A stretch of DNA of 22,585 bases from Eubacteriales Family XIII. Incertae Sedis bacterium (GCA_031255695.1 JAIRSA010000126.1:1-22585); one strand, 5' to 3'; counted from the stretch's first letter, positions 15,512 through 22,352 are shown. Program-made: numbers and translations. Notes: a model not told the origin generated them from the sequence alone.

Positions 15512-16134
15512 CGGACGAAGGGCGGGACGCGGCGGCAGCCGCGGAAGAGAAGGCGGCGCAGGCCATGGCGGCCGCATCGCGGGATGTGGCAGCGACCGTC
15601 GAAGAGAAGACGATATCAAGCGATATGATATACAAAGGCGCCATACTGAATCTGAGGCGGGACCGGGTGACGATCAAGGACGGCGGGATGTCATGGCGTG
15701 AGATTGTGGAGCACAGCGGCGGCGTGGCCATTGCCGCAGTGACCGATGAAGGCCGCATGGTGATGGTGAGGCAGTTCCGCAAGGCTGCCGAAAGCGTGAT
15801 GCTCGAAGTGCCGGCCGGCAAGACGGAGCCAGGGGAGGACCTGGCGGCCGCTGCGGCGCGGGAACTGCGGGAAGAGACAGGGTACAGCGCCCAAAAACTG
15901 GAGCACGTATCGCATTTCTACACATCGATAGGCTATTCCACGGAGGTGCTGCATCTGTATATCGCGACAGGGCTGACACCGGGCGAGACGGACTTCGACG
16001 AAAATGAGGCCATAGAGATATATGAATACACGGTGGACGAGCTGATCGCGATGATGGGCACGGGCGAGGTGGCCGACGCGAAGAGCATGATCGCGATATT
16101 CGCGGTGAAGGCCAGGGGGCTTGACGCCGTTTAA
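15508..16134 (+). CDS. Nudix hydrolase, ADP-ribose pyrophosphatase-like
   Basis: Hydrolyses nucleoside diphosphate sugars such as ADP-ribose to AMP and a sugar phosphate. The 208-residue protein has a perfect Nudix box GKTEPGEDLAAAAARELREE followed by TGY (G-x5-E-x7-RELREETG), with the catalytic metal-binding Glu residues. The upstream strand HSGGVAIAAVTDEGRMVMVRQFR and the downstream YTSIGYSTEVLHLYIA match the NudF/ADPRase group. Residues 1-35 are an Ala/Glu-rich extension not seen in compact family members. It could be real or the true start could be further in, although ATG 15508 is well placed by its ATGA overlap with proC. Adjacency of nudF and xerD is also known in Bacillus and other Bacillota. 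Confidence 0.88.
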   Translation: MTDEGRDAAAAAEEKAAQAMAAASRDVAATVEEKTISSDMIYKGAILNLRRDRVTIKDGGMSWREIVEHSGGVAIAAVTDEGRMVMVRQFRKAAESVMLEVPAGKTEPGEDLAAAAARELREETGYSAQKLEHVSHFYTSIGYSTEVLHLYIATGLTPGETDFDENEAIEIYEYTVDELIAMMGTGEVADAKSMIAIFAVKARGLDAV

Positions 16135-16198
16135 ATTGGGAAAGGGCATTGCCGGGGCTTCAGAGAATGCGCCCGGACGGCCACGCATGGTATATAGT

Positions 16199-17089
16199 AT
16201 GAGTTCTTATAACAATGAGTTTAGGCAATATTTGGGCGAAACGCGAAAGCTCGCCGGCAATTCCGTTGATGCCTATGCCAGGGATATAGCGGAGTTCGGC
16301 GATTTTTTGGACGGCCGGGAGGTGTCGGGGCTGCCCAGCGCCAGCCAGGCCGATGTCGCCGCATATCTGCTGCAACTGAAGCGCGACGGCCGATCGGCAT
16401 CGACGGTAAACAGGAAAATGGCTTCGCTCAGGGCCTTTTACAGGTTCATGGCAATGAAGGGCTATTGCGGCGAAAACCCGGTGTCGGACATAAAGCCGCC
16501 GAAGATCGCCAAGAAGGATATAGAATATCTGAGCCTGGCCGAGGTGGAATCGCTCCTGGGGCAGCCCGACGGGAGCATCAGGGGCATACGCGACAAGGCC
16601 ATACTGGAGATGATGTATGCCACCGGGCTGAGGGTGAGCGAGGTCATTGCGGCCGACGTGGAAGATGTGAACCTGCGCATGGGTTTCGTGATATGCACAG
16701 GGGAATACGGCAAGGCGAGGATCATACCGCTGGGGCGGCCGGCGAGGGCGGCCCTGGAGGACTATATATATGACGACAGGCCAAAGATGCTGAGGGCGAG
16801 CCAGGATGACAGCAAAGCGCTGTTCCTGAATTACTATGGCGGCAGGATGACGAGGCAGAGCATGTGGAAAATGATCAAGTCCTATGCCGCCGATGCGGGC
16901 CTGGAAAAGAAGATAACGCCGCAGATCCTACGGAATTCCTTCGCTGTCCATATGGTGCAGAACGGCGCGGACCTGAAGTCGCTGCAGGAGCTCATGGGGC
17001 ATGAGGACATGGCGGCGACGCAGATATACCTCAGCGTCTCGCGCAACCACATAAAAGACGTTTACGACCGTGCGCACCCGCGCGCCTAG
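16199..17089 (+). CDS. xerD: XerD-like tyrosine recombinase with a catalytic His-to-Gln change
   Basis: Tyrosine recombinase of 296 residues, almost the length of E. coli XerD (298). Residues 1-85 are the SAM-like DNA-binding domain (YNNEFRQYLGETRKLAGNSV); residues 100-296 are the catalytic domain. Visible active-site residues: Arg145 (GLRVSE), Lys172 (YGKAR), Arg245, His268 (LMGHED) and Tyr277 (TQIYLSV). The HxxR box reads TPQILR, so the usual His is Gln242, and the following LRHS reads LRNS. The protein ends in HPRA like classic XerD. By context (after a NudF-type gene, chromosomal setting) it would resolve chromosome dimers at dif. ATG 16199 aligns with the family start; ATG 16187 is an alternative. 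Neither has a clear ribosome site, which fits coupling to the upstream gene. Confidence 0.85.
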   Translation: MSSYNNEFRQYLGETRKLAGNSVDAYARDIAEFGDFLDGREVSGLPSASQADVAAYLLQLKRDGRSASTVNRKMASLRAFYRFMAMKGYCGENPVSDIKPPKIAKKDIEYLSLAEVESLLGQPDGSIRGIRDKAILEMMYATGLRVSEVIAADVEDVNLRMGFVICTGEYGKARIIPLGRPARAALEDYIYDDRPKMLRASQDDSKALFLNYYGGRMTRQSMWKMIKSYAADAGLEKKITPQILRNSFAVHMVQNGADLKSLQELMGHEDMAATQIYLSVSRNHIKDVYDRAHPRA

Positions 17090-17198
17090 CGCACCCGCGT
17101 CGGCCGAACCGGGCGAAGCGCCATCCTGGCGGGCGAAGCGCCACCATGACGGGCGAAGCGCCATCCTGGCGGGCAGCGCACCCGCGTGTGCCTAGCGC
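17072..17198. repeat. Repeat cluster spanning the convergent stop codons
   Basis: Three 20-bp tandem units opening CGGGCGAAGCGCC (17110-17129, 17130-17149, 17150-17169), each with a GGCG-AAG-CGCC mini-hairpin. They are flanked by two near-identical segments, 17072-17092 and 17176-17198, both containing GCGCACCCGCG and GCCTAGCGC. The first segment holds the recombinase stop; the second holds the oxidase stop on the other strand. This may serve as a bidirectional 3' end; no T-run terminator is present. Confidence 0.75.
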
Positions 17199-19018
17199 GT
17201 GGGCGCTACGGATGGGGACGCTGCTGGCGCAGCCGTCGGCGCCGCGAACATCACGCCGGGGCTTAGGCGGCATTCCGGGTCGAGGGCGAGCTTCAGCGCC
17301 GCCATTTCGCCGACATGCGCCTCCCCGTACATTATAGCCAGATATTCCGTTTTGAGTTTTCCGATGCCGTGCTCGGCAGAGACGGTCCCCCCCATGGCGC
17401 AGGCTTCATGCGCCCATTCAGCCAGAAGCTGCTTGCCCTTCGCGAATTCGCCCATATCATGCGGCAATATATTGACATGCAGGTGGTTGTCGCCTATGTG
17501 CCCCCAGACGGCGCAGTCGAGGCCTGATGCCGCAATGGAAGCCCTATAGATGCCCACCATCCTTTCCAGCTGGCCGTCCGGCACGGCTATATCGGAAGCG
17601 ATTTTCGATATGGCGGGGCTGGCCTGCCTGCGCTGGCCGATCATCTCGTTCACACTCTCAGGTATGGCGTGGCGCAGCATCCGCAGTTTGGCCTTGGCGG
17701 AGGCCTCGCGGGCGATCCAGGTGTCGTCGGCATCCCCGCCGGCGTCTTCCATGCACCCGCAGGCCGCAATAAGCAGCCCGGCCTCGTCATCCGGATTCCC
17801 GCTGTGCAGCTCAAGGCAGACAGCCGCACCGTAGCGCTCTGGTATGGCGGGCATGTCGGGCAATGCGCCTGCTGCCGCCTTGAGGCGCAATATCTCCAGG
17901 GAGCGGGCGTCGAAGTATTCTATGGCCGCCAGGTTGGCAGTGGTGGCTGCGGCGGCTGTGCTGCGGCCGGAGATGGTGGCTGCGGCGGTTGTGCTGCGGC
18001 CGGCAGAGGCAGAGCTTGTGCCGGCGGCGAGGGCACCTGCGGAGGCAGGGCTGGCCGGGCTGGCGGTGGTGGCTGCGGAGGCCGGGCTGGCCGGGCTGGC
18101 GCCCGTATCTGCGGCAGCGGGGCTGCCTGCGCAGCTGCGCAGGAGCGAGACAAAAAGCAGAGCCTTTTCCTCGGCGGAGCGTCCGGGCCCATCGGAAAAA
18201 AAGCACATGGAATCGCAGACATGGGCGGGGCGCCGCAAAAGTGCGATTTCCATGCTGCATATGAGCCCCAGAGTGCCGCCTGAGCCTATAAACAGATCGA
18301 TGGCGTCCATATCGTCGTCTACATAGTATCCAGCCGCATTCTTGGCCAATGGCATGCTGTAGCCAGGAAGTGGAAGGGGGATGCAGCCCCCGTCCCCGGC
18401 CTTGAGCCGCAGCAGGCGCCCGGCGGCGAAATTTGCGCCTCGCTGCACATCCAGCACACGCCCGTCGATGAGCATGACGCGCAGGGCGCTTATGTGCCCG
18501 CGCACTGAACCATAGCGGTACGAGAGCGAGCCAGAGGCGTTGCAGGCCGCCATCCCGCCCAAGGTGGCGCTGGCCTCCGTGGGATCAGGCGCGAAGAACT
18601 GCACGGGCGACTGGCGGAATGCGGCGTAAGCGGCCTGCGAGCCTGCATCCCAGCCGGATATATCGAAGGACTTTTGGCTTATGCAGGCATTAAGCTGCGA
18701 GAGCGTAATGCCTGGCTGAAGCCGCAGATAGAATTTCCCCGCGCTGTCTGTGCGCATGCCCGTCACCCTGTCCATGCGGGACATATTTATGATATGCCCG
18801 CCCTGCGGCACGGCGGCGGCTGAGATCCCCGTCCTGCCGCCCTGTACGGTGATGGGGCGCCCGCGCAGCCCATCAGAGCCGATCACCATGGCCAGCTCCG
18901 CCTCCGAACGCGGGAAAGAGATGCTTTCCGCCGCCCCGGCGACATGCGACTCGTCACAGAGATAGCCCTCGTAAATATTCGATATGGGTCTGATAAGCCC
19001 GTTGCTGTCAAACGCCAA
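17192..19018 (-). CDS. FAD-linked oxidase, GlcD / D-2-hydroxyacid dehydrogenase type
   Basis: Cytosolic or membrane-associated flavoprotein that oxidises a 2-hydroxyacid such as D-lactate, glycolate or D-2-hydroxyglutarate; substrate unknown. The 608-residue protein has the FAD-binding PCMH domain (VQGGRTGISAAA about 58-69; PDPTEASATLGGMAACNASG about 144-163; FIGSGGTLGLI about 243-253). The C-terminal FAD-oxidase domain follows, with GHIGDNHLHVN (506-516) and SAEHGIGKLKTEY (547-559), whose His residues bind metal and substrate in relatives. Residues about 297-363 are an Ala/Ser/Pro/Thr repeat insertion absent from typical relatives of about 460-480 residues. The TTG start at 19018 is chosen because a perfect AAGGAGG lies 8 bases upstream and residue 3 onward matches the family N-terminus. 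Earlier ATGs (19042, 19135) lack such a site. Confidence 0.88.
   Translation of the reverse strand: MAFDSNGLIRPISNIYEGYLCDESHVAGAAESISFPRSEAELAMVIGSDGLRGRPITVQGGRTGISAAAVPQGGHIINMSRMDRVTGMRTDSAGKFYLRLQPGITLSQLNACISQKSFDISGWDAGSQAAYAAFRQSPVQFFAPDPTEASATLGGMAACNASGSLSYRYGSVRGHISALRVMLIDGRVLDVQRGANFAAGRLLRLKAGDGGCIPLPLPGYSMPLAKNAAGYYVDDDMDAIDLFIGSGGTLGLICSMEIALLRRPAHVCDSMCFFSDGPGRSAEEKALLFVSLLRSCAGSPAAADTGASPASPASAATTASPASPASAGALAAGTSSASAGRSTTAAATISGRSTAAAATTANLAAIEYFDARSLEILRLKAAAGALPDMPAIPERYGAAVCLELHSGNPDDEAGLLIAACGCMEDAGGDADDTWIAREASAKAKLRMLRHAIPESVNEMIGQRRQASPAISKIASDIAVPDGQLERMVGIYRASIAASGLDCAVWGHIGDNHLHVNILPHDMGEFAKGKQLLAEWAHEACAMGGTVSAEHGIGKLKTEYLAIMYGEAHVGEMAALKLALDPECRLSPGVMFAAPTAAPAASPSVAPTR
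17941..18115 (-). repeat. In-frame GC-rich repeats inside the oxidase gene
   Basis: Two 33-bp units sit at 17941-17973 and 17974-18006, and a second pair of about 36 bp containing GGGCTGGCCGGGCTGGC lies near 18044-18115. All lengths are multiples of three, so the frame is kept; the product is an Ala/Ser/Pro/Thr linker. Confidence 0.8.
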
Positions 19019-19112
19019 TGCCCCTGCCTCCTTGAAAATCATGGCACTTGCGGCCGATTCGCCGCCTCGCCTCGTTGCAAGGCCTCGCCGTGCCTTCGGT
19101 GCGCACAAGCAC

Positions 19113-19142
19113 ATTTTACCATCAAACCCAGCCACATTTCAA
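19113..19142 (-). promoter_or_regulatory. Possible promoter of the oxidase gene
   Basis: On the minus strand TTGAAA (19142-19137), an 18-bp spacer and TAAAAT (19118-19113), about 95 bp before the TTG start. Acceptable but not consensus. Confidence 0.4.
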
Positions 19143-19166
19143 ATAGTTTTGCCGCAATATTATCTG

Positions 19167-19207
19167 TTGACATGTCTGCGCCGATGTGTTATACTATCAT
19201 ATAACAC
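19167..19207 (+). promoter_or_regulatory. Promoter and operator of the GntR/ABC operon
   Basis: TTGACA at 19167-19172, a 17-bp spacer and TATACT at 19190-19195. A perfect inverted repeat GTGTTAT-N8-ATAACAC (19186-19207) covers the -10 box and start site. Its place and symmetry suit autorepression by the GntR protein encoded directly downstream. Confidence 0.75.
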
Positions 19208-19272
19208 CAGTTCACTGTACCGCAGATGGTGCAGGAGGCGCAGAAGACGCAGATGGTGCAGGAGGTGTAGGC

Positions 19273-19653
19273 GTGAAGGCAGCGCTAGACGGCAACAGCC
19301 CCATTTTTCAGCAAGTCAAAGATGCGATCGAAGAGGAAATACTCAGCGGTGCGCTCGCGCCAGGAGAGCAGATACCTTCGAACCGCAAGCTCGTCGCGCT
19401 GTGGGAAGTCAACCCGATGACCGTGATGAAAGGCGTGCAGCTGCTTGTTGACGAGGGCATTCTCTACAAAAAGCGCGGTGAGGGGATGTTTGTCGGGATG
19501 GATGCGCCGGAACGGCTGCGGGGGCGGATAGGCGATAAGTTCAGCAAGGAACATGTCGAGCCGCTCGTCCGGCTTGCCGCCGCGCTCGGCATGGGTTTGG
19601 ACGATCTGCAGGCACAGATTGTTGATGTTTGGGAGGGCTTGTCTGATGATTGA
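19273..19653 (+). CDS. GntR-family regulator, YtrA subfamily
   Basis: DNA-binding repressor of 126 residues, the normal short length of the YtrA subfamily. The N-terminal winged helix-turn-helix is complete: SPIFQQVKDAIEEEILSGAL, PGEQIPSNRKLVALWEVNPM, then the recognition helix TVMKGVQLLVDEGIL and the wing KKRGEGMFVG. A short helical dimerisation tail of about 45 residues follows. YtrA-type regulators control an ABC exporter in the same operon and respond to cell-wall antibiotics or related stress in the characterised cases. The GTG start at 19273 has AGGAGGTG upstream; the longer frame from 19186 runs through promoter and repeat-like DNA and is rejected. The gene overlaps the ABC ATPase start by eight bases. 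Confidence 0.88.
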   Translation: MKAALDGNSPIFQQVKDAIEEEILSGALAPGEQIPSNRKLVALWEVNPMTVMKGVQLLVDEGILYKKRGEGMFVGMDAPERLRGRIGDKFSKEHVEPLVRLAAALGMGLDDLQAQIVDVWEGLSDD

Positions 19654-20397
19654 ATTCAAAAACGTGACTTTGCGCTATAAAATGCAAAACGCGCTCGACG
19701 ATGTCAGCTTTGGCTGAAAGAAAACGTTGTTTGCGGCGTGCTCGGCCGCAACGGCGCGGGAAAAACCTCGTTGCTCAGGCTGATCGCGGCATATGCGCGT
19801 CCGAGTTCGGGCGAGGTGCGTGTGTTCGGCGAAAATCCGTACGAAAACCCATCGCTCATGCCGAAAATCGCCTTGATTGCCGACAAGAAGGACGAAAACA
19901 ACAACTTTACGGTGCGCGAAACGCTGAAGCTAGCTGCGGCCTTTCGCCCCAACTGGGACGAGGGCTACGCACGGCGGCTGATGGATATGTTCGAACTGCC
20001 GCCCAAAAAGGTCATCTCGAGGCTGAGCCATGGCCAGTGCGCCGCCGTCCGTGTCGTCGTAGGGCTCGCGTCGCGCTGCGAAATCACCATATACGATGAG
20101 GCCTATCTTGGGATGGATGCGGCATTCCGCAAGATGTTCATCAGCGAAATCCTCGATGATTTGACACAGAACCCGCGCACGGTCCTGTTTTCTACGCATT
20201 ACATTGACGAGATGTCGAAACTGTTCGGCGAGGTGCTGATACTGGACAAAGGCAAGGTCGTTTTTGCCGGGGACGGCGACGAGCTGCGGCAGCAGCGCCT
20301 CCCGCCCCATCCGGCGGCCGGCGCGGGCGCCCCGCCCAGCCCGCCCGGCAACAGCAGATCCCGGTGCCATGTTGAGCTAATACTGTTCTCCGACTAA
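19646..20397 (+). pseudogene. ABC transporter ATPase (YtrB-like), frameshifted and with altered 3' end
   Basis: Would be the ATP-hydrolysing subunit of the exporter controlled by the upstream GntR protein. The first 23 codons from ATG 19646 (MIEFKNVTLRYKMQNALDDV) end at a TGA at 19715. The rest of the domain continues in a frame shifted by one base from about 19714 (LKENVVCGVLGRNGAGKTSL). A single missing base in TTTGG/CTG explains it. The downstream part is well kept: Walker A GRNGAGKT, signature LSHGQ, Walker B EITIYDEAYLGMD, switch His in LFSTHYIDE. After GDGDELRQQ the sequence turns into a Pro/Ala/Gly-rich tail unlike this family, and no permease follows. Either a decayed gene or one sequencing error plus a truncation. 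Confidence 0.8.
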
Positions 20398-20439
20398 AAA
20401 CGTGACATATTTACGGCCGATTTGCCCCCCGCTGCGGCG

Positions 20440-20465
20440 CGGAGCCCCTGCCGCAGGCGGCTCCG
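20440..20465 (+). other. Strong GC hairpin after the ABC remnant
   Basis: CGGAGCC pairs with GGCTCCG, with an inner CCTG/CAGG and one bulged base, about 11 pairs. No T run follows on either strand. The rest of the 256-bp gap before the tRNA holds no supported gene. Confidence 0.5.
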
Positions 20466-20576
20466 GCAGCGCCATTGCCGCAAAAAATGACAGCAAGCAT
20501 AGCGTTTCGGCAAAGGTTTTGCGCCTCATGCAAAGGCCGGCGCCAAGGCCCAGCGAAAACGATATCAAAAAAGTGC

Positions 20577-20606
20577 TTGCATTGAACTTGCATCATGGGT
20601 TATAAT
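20577..20606 (+). promoter_or_regulatory. Promoter of the tRNA-Ala gene
   Basis: TTGCAT at 20577-20582, an 18-bp spacer and a consensus TATAAT at 20601-20606, 48 bp before the tRNA. Confidence 0.7.
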
Positions 20607-20653
20607 AAGCGTCAGTGGGCCACTTCGCCATATAAATGGCAGGTCGGGCGCAT

Positions 20654-20729
20654 GGGGAATTAGCTCAGCTGGGAGAGCGCGTGGTTCGCAATCACGAGGT
20701 CAGGGGTTCGATCCCCCTATTCTCCACCA
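20654..20729 (+). tRNA. tRNA-Ala (anticodon CGC)
   Basis: A full 76-base cloverleaf with encoded CCA. The acceptor arm GGGGAAT/ATTCTCC includes the G3-U70 pair that marks alanine tRNA. The D arm is GCTC/GAGC, and the anticodon stem CGTGG/TCACG encloses loop TTCGCAA with anticodon CGC (reads GCG). The T arm is AGGGG/CCCCT with TTCGATC. Own promoter upstream and terminator downstream make it a single-gene unit. Confidence 0.96.
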
Positions 20730-20737
20730 GAGAACTT

Positions 20738-20786
20738 ACCATCTATTGATGCAAGCGATTGTAGCAATGGGTGGTTTTCTTTTTTG
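20738..20786 (+). terminator. Intrinsic terminator of the tRNA gene
   Basis: ACCATCTATTG (20738-20748) pairs over 11 bp, with two G-U pairs, with CAATGGGTGGT (20765-20775), and further inner pairing is possible. A T-rich tract TTTTCTTTTTT follows. Confidence 0.85.
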
Positions 20787-20894
20787 CTGAAATGGCTTGA
20801 TTTCAAGGCATTTTTGGGCTTCGGGCGCGTTGCGGGGCGCCGCCTGCGCCGTGTGGCGAGCCGGTTTCCGTCGAATTTGCCGCTTGGGCGCCGA

Positions 20895-21197
20895 CTATGG
20901 TTCGACGATTTTCTTGGAATCGTTTGAACCGTAGGGGGAATCGTTTGATTGTAGCTGAAGGGTGTGCGTTTTGAGTTTTGCCCGCACCAGTCCGATGACG
21001 GAAATGACTGACCAGCTACCCTCAAGGAGCAGAAAGCCCCACTGCTGCTCGACCACCGCATCCGCGGCAAGTAGCCCGGAGCCGACGGCGTTGATGATGA
21101 GATAGGAGATGGACTTCTGGTTCAGCACTCCCCATTGCGCGAGGGCGAAGCCGGCGAGGACACCGAGCGAACCGACGATTTGGATAATCATGCTCAT
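20895..21197 (-). CDS. Small membrane protein, CBU_0592-like
   Basis: A 100-residue protein with about three hydrophobic segments: IIQIVGSLGVLAGFALAQWG (residues 3-22), SYLIINAVGSGLLAADAVV, and GFLLLEGSWSVISVIGLV. A polar tail follows in which SNDS is repeated. The pattern matches the small CBU_0592/YgjV-like family, whose function is unknown to me; the arrangement resembles small SWEET-like or transport-related membrane proteins. The ATG at 21197 has a perfect AAGGAGG seven bases upstream, so the longer acidic N-terminus from 21281 is rejected. It is divergent from the GyrI-like gene. An inverted repeat CGTCGAA/TTCGACG (20869-20907) spans the stop codon. Confidence 0.75.
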   Translation of the reverse strand: MSMIIQIVGSLGVLAGFALAQWGVLNQKSISYLIINAVGSGLLAADAVVEQQWGFLLLEGSWSVISVIGLVRAKLKTHTLQLQSNDSPYGSNDSKKIVEP

Positions 21198-21283
21198 GAA
21201 AAAACCTCCTTGGTCTGCGTCGTCGTCGTCAAACCGGGTACGGCGCGTCTCGTCCGGAGGCTGAGGTATTTCAGTCTGCAATC

Positions 21284-21312
21284 AGTATATCATTTTTCGT
21301 GATCTGGTACAA
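21284..21312 (-). promoter_or_regulatory. Promoter of the small membrane protein gene
   Basis: On the minus strand TTGTAC (21312-21307), a 17-bp spacer and TATACT (21289-21284). The plus-strand sequence TACAAT at 21308-21313 overlaps its -35 box but has no matching -35 of its own. Confidence 0.65.
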
Positions 21313-21386
21313 TAAAAATAAAAATTACAGTGAATCTCATCACGAAGTGGTAAAATAAAAGACAGGAAAGGTGGGAGACCAAGCAA

Positions 21387-22010
21387 ATGACGATAGATTA
21401 CAAGAAAATAGAAAAAGAATTGTACCAGCCCAAGACATCCCCGTCGGTCATTGACGTGCCGGAAATGAGGTTTATTGCTGTTGACGGAAAGGGCGACCCG
21501 AACACGAATGCGGAATATACCTCCGCTGTCGAGTTGCTTTACGGGCTGGCATACGCAATCAAAATGGGCAACAAAGCGGTATTGGAATATGTCGTGTTGC
21601 CACTTGAGGGCTTCTGGGATGTAGCGGACAATTTCAAAGGCGGTGGCGCAGCGATAACAGACAAGCGCAAGTTTGTCTGGACGATGCTTATCCGTCAGCC
21701 TGAGTTCGTGACAGACGAGGTGTTCGAGAAAGCGAAAGCCACGCTTGTTAAAAAGAGGCCGGGTATAGACACCTCCAAGGCGCGGCTCGAAACAATCACA
21801 GAGGGACTGTGCGTTCAAGTGATGCATATTGGCGCTTATGACGATGAGCCGGCTACCGTGAAGATGCTTGACCGTTTTGCCGCCGATAACGGGTACGTTA
21901 TTGACATGGGTGGCGACCGCCGCCACCATGAGATTTACCTATCCGACCCGCGCAAAGTTGCTCCGGAGAAGTTGAAGACTGTGCTTCGGCATCCGATACA
22001 GAGGGCTTGA
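21387..22010 (+). CDS. GyrI-like small-molecule-binding protein
   Basis: A 207-residue stand-alone GyrI-like domain protein. Supporting motifs are the opening MTIDYKKIEKELYQPK and VIDVPEMRFIAVDGKGDPN (residues 21-39), the LLYGLAYAIK helix, PLEGFWDV, and near the end EGLCVQVMHIGAYDDEPAT and HHEIYLSDPRKVAPEKLKTVLRHPI. In this family the two SHS2-type halves form a cleft for hydrophobic or cationic compounds. Some members inhibit DNA gyrase, some are effector domains of regulators, and some hydrolyse cyclopropane-containing toxins; which applies here cannot be told. The ATG follows GGTGGGAG. The lower GC and the TetR gene downstream suggest an accessory drug-response cassette (inference). Confidence 0.85.
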   Translation: MTIDYKKIEKELYQPKTSPSVIDVPEMRFIAVDGKGDPNTNAEYTSAVELLYGLAYAIKMGNKAVLEYVVLPLEGFWDVADNFKGGGAAITDKRKFVWTMLIRQPEFVTDEVFEKAKATLVKKRPGIDTSKARLETITEGLCVQVMHIGAYDDEPATVKMLDRFAADNGYVIDMGGDRRHHEIYLSDPRKVAPEKLKTVLRHPIQRA

Positions 22011-22018
22011 GACGAGCC

Positions 22019-22037
22019 AAAACCCGCCTTCGGTTTT
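22019..22037 (+). terminator. Weak stem after the GyrI-like gene
   Basis: AAAACC pairs with GGTTTT around a 7-base loop, ten bases after the stop. No further T run, so termination is uncertain. Confidence 0.35.
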
Positions 22038-22077
22038 ACTGCATTAAATCGAGCAAGATCATTTTTCGTGGGTTTAA

Positions 22078-22200
22078 TCAGTGACTTAAAGGGCTCGCAA
22101 GTTCAGCTGTAGCATTGCCATTATGATCGACCCAAATTTTCTCGAATATTGCTTGATTGAGCAACCGCTTTATGCGCTCATCCGCCAGCCTGTAAGCCCA
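22078..22200 (-). pseudogene. Relic of a serine recombinase C-terminus
   Basis: A minus-strand frame of 40 residues closed by TGA at 22080-22078 reads RLADERIKRLLNQAIFEKIW and then VDHNGNATAELASPL. This pattern (R-R/K-LLNQA-F-E-K-hydrophobic-V-D, then ELA-x-P) is characteristic of the last segment of large serine recombinases of mobile elements. A TGA lies directly upstream in frame, and no catalytic domain is present in this 400-bp gap. Low-to-moderate certainty from the motif alone. Confidence 0.55.
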
Positions 22201-22215
22201 TCAGCTCCACTAAAT

Positions 22216-22311
22216 ACTAAGTGAATATTGAAAAAGTAAGTGCGGCCCATAAGCCGTATTTTCCAAATCTGACGCAGCTATCATTTGTTAACCACAACTA
22301 AGTGAATATTG
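22216..22311 (+). repeat. 15-bp direct repeat upstream of the TetR gene
   Basis: ACTAAGTGAATATTG occurs exactly at 22216-22230 and 22297-22311, 81 bp apart. The second copy ends four bases before the -35 box of the TetR promoter. Confidence 0.8.
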
Positions 22312-22314
22312 TGC

Positions 22315-22343
22315 TTGACACGCTTGGTCTTAGCGGGTATAAT
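22315..22343 (+). promoter_or_regulatory. Consensus sigma-A promoter of the TetR gene
   Basis: TTGACA at 22315-22320, a 17-bp spacer and TATAAT at 22338-22343: a perfect consensus promoter, 69 bp before the start codon. Confidence 0.85.
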
Positions 22344-22352
22344 ATATTACAT

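Noticed and set aside
17110..17169. Three regular repeats considered as a CRISPR array
   Set aside because: Units are directly adjacent with no unique spacers and no cas genes are present; this is a simple tandem repeat.
19703..19720. Programmed frameshift in the ABC ATPase
   Set aside because: There is no slippery heptamer or stimulatory stem at the site; a simple one-base loss or a sequencing error is more likely.
20377..20568. Minus-strand 63-codon frame with a hydrophobic N-terminus beyond the ABC remnant
   Set aside because: It would need a TTG start without any ribosome site and covers a GC-rich hairpin; it could not be supported as a permease remnant.
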